DNA of 63,964 nt from contig CADAWN010000020.1 in NCBI GenBank assembly GCA_902791625.1, positions 1-63,964 of the forward strand, given 5' to 3'. Shown here piece by piece: positions 56,801 through 63,964 of this stretch. A program made the translations under genes and the position numbers. The stretch is from an uncultured Erysipelotrichaceae bacterium. GTDB lineage: Bacteria; Bacillota_I; Bacilli_A; RF39; UBA660. How positions within the stretch are numbered: the stretch's first letter is position 1; every line of letters starts with the position of its first letter. The notes beneath the pieces are model-generated. The model did no database searches and was not told where the DNA came from. It worked only from the letters and a program-made list of their open reading frames with translations.

Positions 56801-58588
56801 ATGAGATGTGGAGTTTATTTAAGAGTATCTACTGATGACCAAAGGGATAATGGTTATTCTATTGATTCACAACTTAGAATGATAAAAGAATATTGTGAAA
56901 AAAATGATTATGATATTGTAGATGTTTATAATGATGCCGGACATTCTGGAAAAGATTTAATGAGACCAGAAATGCAAAGATTACTTAAAGATATCAAATC
57001 AAAGAAAATTGATAAGTTAATTGCAATTAAAGTAGATAGATTAACTAGAAATAATTATGATGGATTTTGGCTACTTAACTATTGTGAAGAACACGATGTT
57101 AAGATTGAATTAATACTTGAACCTTATGATGTATCTACTGCTAATGGTGAAATGATATTTGGTATGAATTTAGTATTTGGACAACGAGAAAGAAAAGAAA
57201 TTGGAGCAAGAACTAAACGAGCTATGGAAGAAATGGCTTTAGAAAAAATTCATCCTAGCAAAGCACCTTATGGATATATTAGAAATAACGAAACTGGTCA
57301 TTTAGAAGTTGAACCTATTGAAGCACAAGTTGTAAAAGAGATATTTAATTTATGTAAAAAAGGACATTCTACTAGAAATATTGCATCCATTATGAAAGAT
57401 AATAATGCCTATTTAAAACAAGGTAAATGGGCATCAGACAGAGTTTATAAGATACTTACTAATTCTATTTATATTGGTATATTTGAATATGGAAAGTATA
57501 AAAGAAAACCACAAGATGTTTTAAGAGTTGAAGATTATTGTGAGCCAATTATTGATATGAATACTTGGAATACCACAAGAGCAAACCTAGAAAAGAATAA
57601 ACATCCAAATTATGGAGAGCATATTCATTTATTTGCAGGATTAGTAAAATGTCCAATATGTAATGAGATACTTGCTGCTAGTGAATCATTTAAAACCTAT
57701 AAAGGTAATACTAAGATTTATTATCATTTAAGATGTAAAAACTCAAATTGTAAAGGTTATGGTTATCATTATAATTCAGATAAAATTGAAGATAAATTAA
57801 AAAAAATTCTAAATGAATTAACTAGATTTATGTATGATAATTCTAATGAAATAATAGTTTGCAATTCAAATAGAAGTAAAGAAATAAGTGATTTAGATAA
57901 AGCCATTGACAAATTAAAACTACAAGAAAAAAGATTAGTAGATTTATATTTAAGTTCTACTCTTGATGTTGGAACTATCAATCATAAAAATGAAGTTATC
58001 AAAAAAGAAATTGACAAATTAAAGAAAAAGAAAAACTCTCTTGATCCAAATGATGAGCAAAAGGAATATACTATTGAACTATTAAAAAAGTTAGATTGTG
58101 AACAAGAAAACGATGAATTTATTTTTAAAAACAACCTAGGATTTTCATATTTATTTGATAGTTTAAATAGGAAAGCACAGAAAGAATTAATTAATAGGTT
58201 AATATCTTCAATAGAAATTGAACGTGATAAAAAGTATAATATTGTGATAACTAATATCAAATTTACAGAAGAATTTATTTCAAAAAGTACAAAAGATTAT
58301 ATTGATTATTTAAATGAATTACTAACTGATAACAATATGGGATTACACTATAAAGAACAAATTAACAAAAAAGAATTAGATGAACTATCAAAAGATTATA
58401 CAATTATGTCATTAGTAAAAATGGAAAATAAAGAATACTCTGATGAAGAATTAAACTCTTATATTGAATTGATAAGTGAGCATTTTTATTATGATGGTGT
58501 AATTAGTTGTCCTTATATGGAAGAAAATAATCTAATTGATACTCTAATTTTAATACCAAAAACAAAATTAATTGAATCAATAATTTAA
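56801..58588 (+). CDS. Large serine recombinase
   Basis: 595 residues. N-terminal resolvase catalytic domain: YLRVSTDDQ with nucleophile Ser10, DAGHSGKDLMRPEMQRLL, KVDRLTRN. Recombinase domain with PYGYIRN and the zinc ribbon (CPICNEI...CKNSNC) near 285-325, then a coiled coil (about 345-430). This is the integrase expected to cut a 2-bp core. AAGGAGG ribosome binding site. Domain order and length match TnpX/TndX-type enzymes. It is followed 17 nt later by a TnpV-family gene. Confidence 0.95.
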   Translation: MRCGVYLRVSTDDQRDNGYSIDSQLRMIKEYCEKNDYDIVDVYNDAGHSGKDLMRPEMQRLLKDIKSKKIDKLIAIKVDRLTRNNYDGFWLLNYCEEHDVKIELILEPYDVSTANGEMIFGMNLVFGQRERKEIGARTKRAMEEMALEKIHPSKAPYGYIRNNETGHLEVEPIEAQVVKEIFNLCKKGHSTRNIASIMKDNNAYLKQGKWASDRVYKILTNSIYIGIFEYGKYKRKPQDVLRVEDYCEPIIDMNTWNTTRANLEKNKHPNYGEHIHLFAGLVKCPICNEILAASESFKTYKGNTKIYYHLRCKNSNCKGYGYHYNSDKIEDKLKKILNELTRFMYDNSNEIIVCNSNRSKEISDLDKAIDKLKLQEKRLVDLYLSSTLDVGTINHKNEVIKKEIDKLKKKKNSLDPNDEQKEYTIELLKKLDCEQENDEFIFKNNLGFSYLFDSLNRKAQKELINRLISSIEIERDKKYNIVITNIKFTEEFISKSTKDYIDYLNELLTDNNMGLHYKEQINKKELDELSKDYTIMSLVKMENKEYSDEELNSYIELISEHFYYDGVISCPYMEENNLIDTLILIPKTKLIESII

Positions 58589-58605
58589 GAAAGAAGGAAT
58601 GAAAT

Positions 58606-58962
58606 ATGAAAATGAATTATACAAAACAAGGTGATTATTTATTACCAAATTTAACTGCTAAAAATGAAAATATTGACAATAAAATTAATCAATATGGGAT
58701 ATTAAGATTACAATTTATAAAGGCTAATAAAAAAGCATTTTATACTTCAAAGTTAATGAATAATGAATTACAAAATCATCTTATTTCAGTCAGTAAAATA
58801 TGTGAAGAAAGATATAAAATTATAATGAATAATTTTATAAAAAATGATGAAAAGCTATCTGAAAAAAATAAAGAATTAAATCCAATTGAGTGGACAAAGT
58901 TAATGAATAATTATAAAAGTATGGCTGAAGAAATTGTATTAAATGAATGTGTTTTTGTATAA
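58606..58962 (+). CDS. TnpV-family transposon protein
   Basis: 118 residues. Matches the TnpV layout: YTKQGDYLLPNL at the start, YGILRLQFIKANK, and C-terminal NPIEWTKLMNNYKSMAEEIVLNE. TnpV is carried by Tn4451-like elements next to the TnpX recombinase; its function is not established. Same transcript as the recombinase. Confidence 0.85.
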   Translation: MKMNYTKQGDYLLPNLTAKNENIDNKINQYGILRLQFIKANKKAFYTSKLMNNELQNHLISVSKICEERYKIIMNNFIKNDEKLSEKNKELNPIEWTKLMNNYKSMAEEIVLNECVFV

Positions 58963-58972
58963 ATAATCTTTA

Positions 58973-59014
58973 AAAAAGAGGAAAAAATTATCAAAATAAT
59001 TTAATCCTCTTTTT
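58973..59014. terminator. Terminator between TnpV and ABC genes
   Basis: Stem AAAAAGAGGA/TCCTCTTTTT with an inner AAATTA/TAATTT stem. Works on the plus strand; A-rich upstream may let it act for the minus strand too. Confidence 0.75.
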
Positions 59015-59088
59015 ATATTTTTTCATAATGTGGGAGTAAAAGTCATGTCTAGCCAGCACTGAATTTATACTCCCGCATAAATTCTACC

Positions 59089-59102
59089 ATGGGAATTCCC
59101 AT
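59089..59102. promoter_or_regulatory. Perfect 14-bp palindrome ATGGGAATTCCCAT
   Basis: It lies 6 nt past the stop of the ABC gene. A second inverted repeat GGGAGTA/TACTCCC lies at about 59033-59074. G+C-rich islands in an A/T-rich setting; function unknown (site for a protein or a small-hairpin RNA end). Confidence 0.4.
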
Positions 59103-59107
59103 ACCCT

Positions 59108-60763
59108 TTAATTTGATTTTACATTAATTTTTTTATTAACAACTTCAAATATTCTATCAACATTTTCTATTGTGCTAGATTTATGAGCAATTATAATAAC
59201 AGTACAATCTTTTGACAGCTTATTTATTATCTTTTTTAAATTATTTTCACTTTCAGTATCAACATTAGATGTTGGTTCATCAAAAATGTAAATACTTGTT
59301 TCTTTGGATATTGCTCTCGCAAATGCTAATAATTGTATTTCTCCTTTTGATAAAGATTTATTATTTATTTTTTGATATATACCATTTTCAAAAGTAGAAA
59401 CTTTATTATATAGACCAGTCATTTTTAATATTTCAATAATTCTTTCATCAGATATATCATTTTCATTATTAACAATTATATTCTTTTTTATAGTATCTTC
59501 AAAAACATAAGGGTTCTGCTGAATAAATGAAATGTTTTTTCTAATACTTTCTAAAGATAAATCATCAATGTTTTTATCATCAAACATTATATTTCCTGAA
59601 TCAATTTTATAAAATCCTAATATTAAATTAATAATTGTTGTTTTACCTGAGCCAGTTTTACCAATAAGCGCAATTTTTTCACCTCTATTAATTGAAAAGT
59701 TTAAATTATCTAAAACTTTTTTCCCTTTAATATATGAAAAGTTTACATTAGTAAATTTTATATTTCCATATAATTTTTCTGCTTTTTCTCCCTTATAAAT
59801 ATTTTCTATGTTATTATCATTACCTAATAATTCATCTATTCTTTTCATTGATATTTTCCCTTTTTGTAAATCTTCATAATGATATAACATATTACCTAAA
59901 GGTTCAAAAAATTTATCCAAATAACTTATGACTAAATATATTATTCCAATATCTACATTAGCTATTTTATTTTGTATGCACATATATAATATTATAAATA
60001 TAATAAAATATCTAGTTGTTGTTTTTACCGGAGTAAGTAAACTTTGAGAATCAAAATACTTTCTTGATGAGTTCAATTCATCAAGATTATATTTATCTAG
60101 AATTTTTTTTCTTTCTTCCTGAATATTAAAAATATGTAATGTCTTAATACTTGAAAAAGTTTCACTAAAAAAATTATTGATTTTTTCATTGGTATTTATT
60201 TCTATTTTTTTATAGTATGCCATCTTTTTTCCTATTTTCAATATTGTAAAAACTAATATTATACTGCAAATTATCATAACAAAAGCAAAATATATATTTA
60301 CAAAGCATATAACTATTATAATTGTTAGTAAAAAAATTCCTGAGCTAATAAACATTGGTAAAGATTTCCCAACAAATTCGCCAATATTGGATATATCTGA
60401 AGTCATTCTAGTCACCAATGTGGCTATATGCATATTAGAAAATGTATCCATATTAAAACTCATAATTCTATTATATGTTTCTTTTCTTATATCATAGATT
60501 AAACTTTGTGTATTTTTTGACAATAAAAAGGTCTTTAAGTACTCTAAGATACCACAAACTAAAGTAATAATTAAATAAATAATAATTAATGAAAATAGTT
60601 TTATTTGTATATCATTAAATGAATATGTGTTTTCTGCTAAAGATATTGTTGTTTTTATAATATAAGGTAAAAAGGTATTTATTAATGAAATAATAATTAT
60701 CAATAATATTATTAGTAAAAAGTTATATTTATATTTTAAAATTAACTTTTTTAGATTAATCAT
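59108..60763 (-). CDS. ABC exporter half-transporter, catalytic-site subunit
   Basis: 551 residues: six-helix type IV exporter domain (1 to about 320), then NBD. Walker A GKTGSGKTT, Q-loop FIQQNPYVFED, Walker B IYIFDEPTS with catalytic Glu, H-loop IIAHKSST. Its signature is degenerate, SLSKGEIQL in place of LSGGQ. With the partner encoded 3 nt upstream it forms a heterodimer in which this subunit supplies the working Walker A/B. No peptidase or accessory domain. Substrate unknown (peptide, lipid or drug). Confidence 0.9.
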   Translation of the reverse strand: MINLKKLILKYKYNFLLIILLIIIISLINTFLPYIIKTTISLAENTYSFNDIQIKLFSLIIIYLIITLVCGILEYLKTFLLSKNTQSLIYDIRKETYNRIMSFNMDTFSNMHIATLVTRMTSDISNIGEFVGKSLPMFISSGIFLLTIIIVICFVNIYFAFVMIICSIILVFTILKIGKKMAYYKKIEINTNEKINNFFSETFSSIKTLHIFNIQEERKKILDKYNLDELNSSRKYFDSQSLLTPVKTTTRYFIIFIILYMCIQNKIANVDIGIIYLVISYLDKFFEPLGNMLYHYEDLQKGKISMKRIDELLGNDNNIENIYKGEKAEKLYGNIKFTNVNFSYIKGKKVLDNLNFSINRGEKIALIGKTGSGKTTIINLILGFYKIDSGNIMFDDKNIDDLSLESIRKNISFIQQNPYVFEDTIKKNIIVNNENDISDERIIEILKMTGLYNKVSTFENGIYQKINNKSLSKGEIQLLAFARAISKETSIYIFDEPTSNVDTESENNLKKIINKLSKDCTVIIIAHKSSTIENVDRIFEVVNKKINVKSN

Positions 60764-60766
60764 ATT

Positions 60767-62422
60767 CTATACCTCACAATTCTCTATTTCTTTTAATTGT
60801 TTATTTTCTAATAAATAGATTTTATCAGCACCTTTAAAATCATCAAAAGTATCTGAAATTAAAATTAAAGTTATTTTGTTTCCTTGAATTATATTATTAA
60901 TTACTTTTTTTCGCGTTTTAGAATCTAATCCTGATAGTCCATTGTCAATGATTAAAATTTTATGTTTTTTTAATATATTTCTAGATAAAATTAATCTTTG
61001 TTTTTGACCACCAGAAATTTTAACACCGCTATCTCCAATATATGTTTCATACTTCTCGGGAAATTCATTTGTTGTTTTTAAAAAGCATGCTTCTTGTAAT
61101 GCACTATTAACTTCATTTGAATCATATTTTTTTCCAAGTTCAACATTATATTTAATTGTGTTGTCATATACATAATCATCTTGCATAACATATGAAATAT
61201 CTTTATAAAACTCATTCCTTTTTATATTGTTTATATCTATATCATTAAATAATACTATACCATCATCAATTTCATAGAACTTAGCTAGAATATTAACTAA
61301 AGTTGTTTTACCTGAGCCTGCTTTCCCCATAATACCAATAAAACTACCGTATGGTATAGTTAAGTTAATATTTTCTAAAATCGTATCTTGATCATTTTTA
61401 TATTTGAAAGTCAAATTTTTTATTTCAATATTTGGATTTTTTGGCATATATAAATCTCCATTATAATTTAAATTCATATCATATAGAAAATCCAATCTTT
61501 TATTTATGATTTTAATTTCATTTACCTTTTTTACTAGATTTCCAGTATATACATAATCGGATAGCACTTTTTGGATTATGGAATTAAATGCAATAAAAGC
61601 ACCTATTGTAATTACATTTTCAGTTACTAAAAAAATTCCATAAATACAAGCAATAGAAAAACTTAATCCTTTAAAAATTACTGAAATAAAATCAATCATT
61701 CCAATTGACTTATTATATTCAATATCTTTTTCTTTTATAGAGTTGTTTACAACATCAAATTTATTTATAGTTTCAGATTCATTAACATAAGATTTTATTA
61801 CAGAAAATCCAACAAATCCATCATTTATTATTTTTGATATATTAGCTTCTAAATCTTTTTTTTCTTTTATGACTTTTTGGGATGTATAATTTAGTTTAAC
61901 AATTATATACAGAAATATTGGAAATATAATAAATACAGAACTACTTAATGAAAAATTAACATAGCTTATTGATATTATATATCCTATAACTGTAAAGAGT
62001 ATTACTCTTGTAATTTCAATAGAACCATGACTAAGTATTGACCATAGATGATCAATATCATTTGTTATGTAAGATACAAATTTACCTTTATCAATATTTT
62101 CAAAAAAATTAACATTTCTTACTTCAAAATTGAATAACAAATCAGAGAGAATCCCTTGTTTAACTTTTCTTCCAATTGAAAATATTATTCTACGATAAAT
62201 AAATGTCAAAACAAATGTGCTAAGTATAATAGTACATAACAACAATACTTTTTTTACTAAGATTGTATTTGTTATACTAGTATTATCCAGTATTGTATCT
62301 AAAATTTCACCAAATATTACTGGTTCAACTAATGACAACACTATATCAATAGCATATATTATAAAAAAGATTATTAGCCATATTCTAAATTTACTTATAT
62401 TAATTTTTATTAATTTATGCAT
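60767..62422 (-). CDS. ABC exporter half-transporter, degenerate-site subunit
   Basis: 551 residues: six membrane helices, then NBD with Walker A GKAGSGKTT and a canonical signature ISGGQKQRL. Walker B is ILIIDNGLSGLD with Asn for the catalytic Glu, and the H-loop His is replaced (ILISDTFDD). These losses mirror the partner's bad signature, so the heterodimer keeps one full and one dead ATP site, as in BmrCD/LmrCD/TM287-288. First gene of the pair; GGAG lies about 14 nt upstream of the ATG. Confidence 0.9.
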   Translation of the reverse strand: MHKLIKINISKFRIWLIIFFIIYAIDIVLSLVEPVIFGEILDTILDNTSITNTILVKKVLLLCTIILSTFVLTFIYRRIIFSIGRKVKQGILSDLLFNFEVRNVNFFENIDKGKFVSYITNDIDHLWSILSHGSIEITRVILFTVIGYIISISYVNFSLSSSVFIIFPIFLYIIVKLNYTSQKVIKEKKDLEANISKIINDGFVGFSVIKSYVNESETINKFDVVNNSIKEKDIEYNKSIGMIDFISVIFKGLSFSIACIYGIFLVTENVITIGAFIAFNSIIQKVLSDYVYTGNLVKKVNEIKIINKRLDFLYDMNLNYNGDLYMPKNPNIEIKNLTFKYKNDQDTILENINLTIPYGSFIGIMGKAGSGKTTLVNILAKFYEIDDGIVLFNDIDINNIKRNEFYKDISYVMQDDYVYDNTIKYNVELGKKYDSNEVNSALQEACFLKTTNEFPEKYETYIGDSGVKISGGQKQRLILSRNILKKHKILIIDNGLSGLDSKTRKKVINNIIQGNKITLILISDTFDDFKGADKIYLLENKQLKEIENCEV

Positions 62423-62579
62423 ACTATTTTATTACTCCTTATAAAACGTTATTAAGATTAAATCAAGAAAATTATATCATATAGTAACAAAATTCTCCAT
62501 ACTCCCATTGAAATTTAATAAGAATTCATATATAATGTTTTTAGGAAGAGAGCGTTATGGTTCGTAAGCTGTTGCTTAA

Positions 62580-62593
62580 CCGCTCCATATGAA
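62580..62593 (+). repeat. Right attachment junction (attR)
   Basis: CCGCTCCATATGAA, 13 of 14 bases equal to the left junction at 56177-56190. Sequence to its right is the original DNA that followed tRNA-Gly. Confidence 0.8.
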
Positions 62594-62596
62594 ATT

Positions 62597-62624
62597 AAGA
62601 ACTAAAATTAGTTCTTTTTTTTTT
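62597..62624 (+). terminator. Original tRNA-Gly terminator, displaced by the element
   Basis: Stem AAGAACTA/TAGTTCTT with a 4-nt loop and a long T run. It has no gene directly upstream except the element's end, which fits a terminator separated from tRNA-Gly by insertion. Confidence 0.78.
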
Positions 62625-62718
62625 ATTATTTGACGGTAAGAACCCATTTTTTCAGTTTTCTAAGTTATATCATATATATTCAGGAATATATGATATAATT
62701 TATTTAAGAGGTTTTGTT

Positions 62719-63744
62719 ATGAAAAAGAATTCACTAGGAATATTATATTTTTTTATACATTTTATTATTGAAATAACATCATTTTATATTATTACAACGT
62801 ATACTAGTAGTAATTTAGTTTGGATGCTTGCTCTTTTATATGACTTTTTAGCTTTTGTACCACAAGGTTTATTTGGATATTTAAAAGATAGAGGTGTTAA
62901 ACTTAATTTTTCACTTGTAGGATTATTTTTATCTACACTTGCTTTAATACTTTTATATTTTAAACTAAATCCAATAATTGTCATATTAGTTATTTCGATA
63001 GGTAACTGTTTAATACATGTTGAAGGAGCAGAGGAGACGTTAAGATCATCTAGTGGTAGAATGACACCCAGCGCTTTATTTGTATCAGGAGGTTCATTTG
63101 GTTTAATAACTGGTAAACTATTATCTAAATATAATGTGAATGTTTTATATATAATTATTATTAATTTACTAATGATTATACCTTTAATACTTACAAGAAA
63201 GTATAAATATTTGATAGATAATAAAAACTTAGAAAAATATAATTATGCGAATAAAAGTATTAATTATAAAGTAATAATTTTTTATGCGACAATTGTAGTT
63301 ATTATTAGATCTTATATGGGTTATGGTATACCAACATCATGGAATAAGACAGTTTTACAAACTATAATGTTATTCTGTTTTATGGGAACAGGTAAAGCTT
63401 TGGGTGGAATATTAATAGACCATATAGGAATTAGAAAAACGGCTTTTATTAGTACTTTAGGGTCACTTCCATTTTTAATATTTGGTAATAATTTAATGTT
63501 TGTATCTTTAATTGGAATAATGTTTTTTAGTATGACTATGGCTATTACTTTAGGACTTATTGTCTCAGTAATTAAGAAGTATCCAGGAATAGCTTTTGGG
63601 TTTACAACATTAGGACTATTCTTAGGTACAGTTCCAATATTTTTCTATAGGGTAAACTCAGTTTTTGTTAACTCTATAATAGTTACAACTCTTACACTAG
63701 TTTGTGTTATAATATTAAGTGTAATATGTAGAAAGGAGAATTAG
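62719..63744 (+). CDS. MFS-like transporter
   Basis: 341 residues with about ten to eleven membrane segments. Features of the major facilitator fold: GLFGYLKDRGVK between helices 2 and 3 (a variant of the G-xxxD-R loop), GGSFGLITGKLLSKY, and GKALGGILIDHIGIRK in the second half. Shorter than the usual 400 residues. Substrate unknown. TAAGAGG is upstream. It leads an operon with a 56-residue membrane peptide. Confidence 0.8.
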   Translation: MKKNSLGILYFFIHFIIEITSFYIITTYTSSNLVWMLALLYDFLAFVPQGLFGYLKDRGVKLNFSLVGLFLSTLALILLYFKLNPIIVILVISIGNCLIHVEGAEETLRSSSGRMTPSALFVSGGSFGLITGKLLSKYNVNVLYIIIINLLMIIPLILTRKYKYLIDNKNLEKYNYANKSINYKVIIFYATIVVIIRSYMGYGIPTSWNKTVLQTIMLFCFMGTGKALGGILIDHIGIRKTAFISTLGSLPFLIFGNNLMFVSLIGIMFFSMTMAITLGLIVSVIKKYPGIAFGFTTLGLFLGTVPIFFYRVNSVFVNSIIVTTLTLVCVIILSVICRKEN

Positions 63745-63745
63745 T

Positions 63746-63916
63746 ATGAACTTAGTTAAATTTTTTCAATTATTAGATGTTGCAGATCCAGGAATGAATA
63801 TGCCAAGTGGTGATTCTACTAAAGTTATTTTATTTATTGTTTTTGGTGCGATACTTGCTGGAGCTATAGTAGGAGTTGCATTCATATTAAAAAATCAAGG
63901 TAAAAAACAAAAATAG
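63746..63916 (+). CDS. 56-residue single-helix membrane protein
   Basis: ATG at 63746, 1 nt after the transporter's stop, with GAAAGGAG upstream inside that gene. A soluble N-terminus (about 1-26), one helix VILFIVFGAILAGAIVGVAFIL and a basic tail KNQGKKQK. Too short for most gene callers; the good ribosome binding site and helix with positive end support it. Function unknown. Confidence 0.7.
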   Translation: MNLVKFFQLLDVADPGMNMPSGDSTKVILFIVFGAILAGAIVGVAFILKNQGKKQK

Positions 63917-63927
63917 GAGTAAACTAA

Positions 63928-63964
63928 ATGTTCAATATTTTTCTCCAAATGATTATCAACTTAG
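63928..63964 (+). CDS. 5' end of a truncated gene
   Basis: ATG at 63928 preceded by TAGGAG about 8 nt upstream; twelve codons (MFNIFLQMIINL) reach the window edge with no stop. A hydrophobic start suggests a membrane protein. Same operon as the transporter by spacing (11 nt). Confidence 0.5.
   Translation, partial: MFNIFLQMIINL

Larger units (their letters stand above)
56177..62593 (+). mobile_element. 6.4-kb serine-recombinase integrative element in tRNA-Gly, carrying an ABC exporter pair
   Basis: Bounded by near-identical 14-bp junctions CCGCTCCAT(T/A)TGAA. Joining the two ends (62588 to 56186) gives a 48-bp site with 9-bp inverted arms GTTCGTAAG/CTTACGAAC centred inside the shared core, the layout expected of a serine-integrase attP. 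Contents left to right: a 92-residue ORF, large serine recombinase, TnpV-family protein (plus strand), and two ABC exporter half-transporters (minus strand). The native tRNA terminator now lies past the right junction (62597-62624). No conjugation or relaxase gene is visible, so it would need help to transfer. The recombinase-TnpV pair recalls the Tn4451 family of clostridial mobilizable transposons. Confidence 0.85.
62423..62718. other. Intergenic region holding the right element end
   Basis: Contains the ABC operon's promoter region (minus strand), the element's right end with attP half-site GTTCGTAAG (62560-62568), the right junction, the native tRNA-Gly terminator and the promoter of the MFS gene (TATAATTTA near 62692). 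No further gene is seen. No other part of a tRNA is present at the right junction. Confidence 0.6.

Noticed and set aside
62551..62588. A second tRNA or tRNA fragment at the right element end
   Set aside because: Only the last about nine bases match tRNA-Gly. GGTTCGTAAG resembles a T-loop but belongs to the att arm, and no acceptor or anticodon stem can be drawn.

Overview
The window is about 64 kb of very AT-rich DNA (roughly 26-28% GC by eye) from a low-GC Bacillota. Gene content and order point to the class Bacilli, probably an uncultured gut lineage related to Erysipelotrichales/RF39 (inference). Bacilli-type signs are ftsY followed two genes later by ylxM, rpsP followed by khpA, miaB-ymcA(ricA)-cotE in Bacillus subtilis order, spoVID followed by a ysxE-like gene, and the fmt/rlmN/prpC/prkC/rsgA/rpe run. 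TGA is still a stop codon (for example in rlmN) but is almost unused. CotE, a SpoVID/SipL-like LysM protein, a YsxE-like kinase-fold protein and a CotD-like Cys/His-rich protein indicate an endospore-forming ancestry and probably ability.

Layout. 1-8.4 kb: the SRP module (ftsY, a small membrane protein, ylxM, then ffh with a damaged 5' end) interrupted by a HerA-like ATPase, an XRE regulator and two surface/membrane proteins. 8.4-13.3 kb: a CotD-like protein, an ASCH protein, rpoZ of unusual composition, a lipoprotein, and a NitT/TauT/THI5-type ABC importer on the minus strand. 13.4-20.4 kb: a surface locus holding a thioester-domain/Cna-B adhesin with a VPDTA sorting signal, a frameshifted sortase, a membrane protein with internal repeats and an 861-codon repeat protein with an internal NPGTGD sorting-like signal. 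20.4-25 kb: pcrA (frameshifted), a BI-1 family protein and a two-gene cassette built on a 90-bp tandem repeat. 25-36.9 kb: ligA, lon, spoVID-ysxE, a lone pseudopilin, an ankyrin protein, a YehR-like lipoprotein, miaB-ricA-cotE and rpsP(frameshifted)-khpA. 36.9-55.7 kb: a radical SAM protein, cdsA-rseP, priA-pyrH, then the translation/serine-threonine phosphorylation cluster fmt to rpe, a 3D-domain protein and tex.

55.7-62.6 kb: a DUF2185 protein and tRNA-Gly(UCC), whose 3' end is the insertion site of a 6.4-kb integrative element. It carries a large serine recombinase, a TnpV-family protein, a small ORF and a divergent pair of ABC exporter half-transporters. Both junctions and a symmetric attP can be reconstructed from the sequence. 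62.7-64 kb: an MFS-like transporter, a 56-residue membrane peptide and the start of a further gene.

Four genes (ffh, the sortase, pcrA, rpsP), three of them normally essential, carry small frame-disrupting or start-removing lesions. Whether these are assembly errors or real variation should be settled first, because it affects how the rest is read. The transporter element, the surface locus and the 90-bp repeat cassette are the parts most likely to hold undescribed biology.
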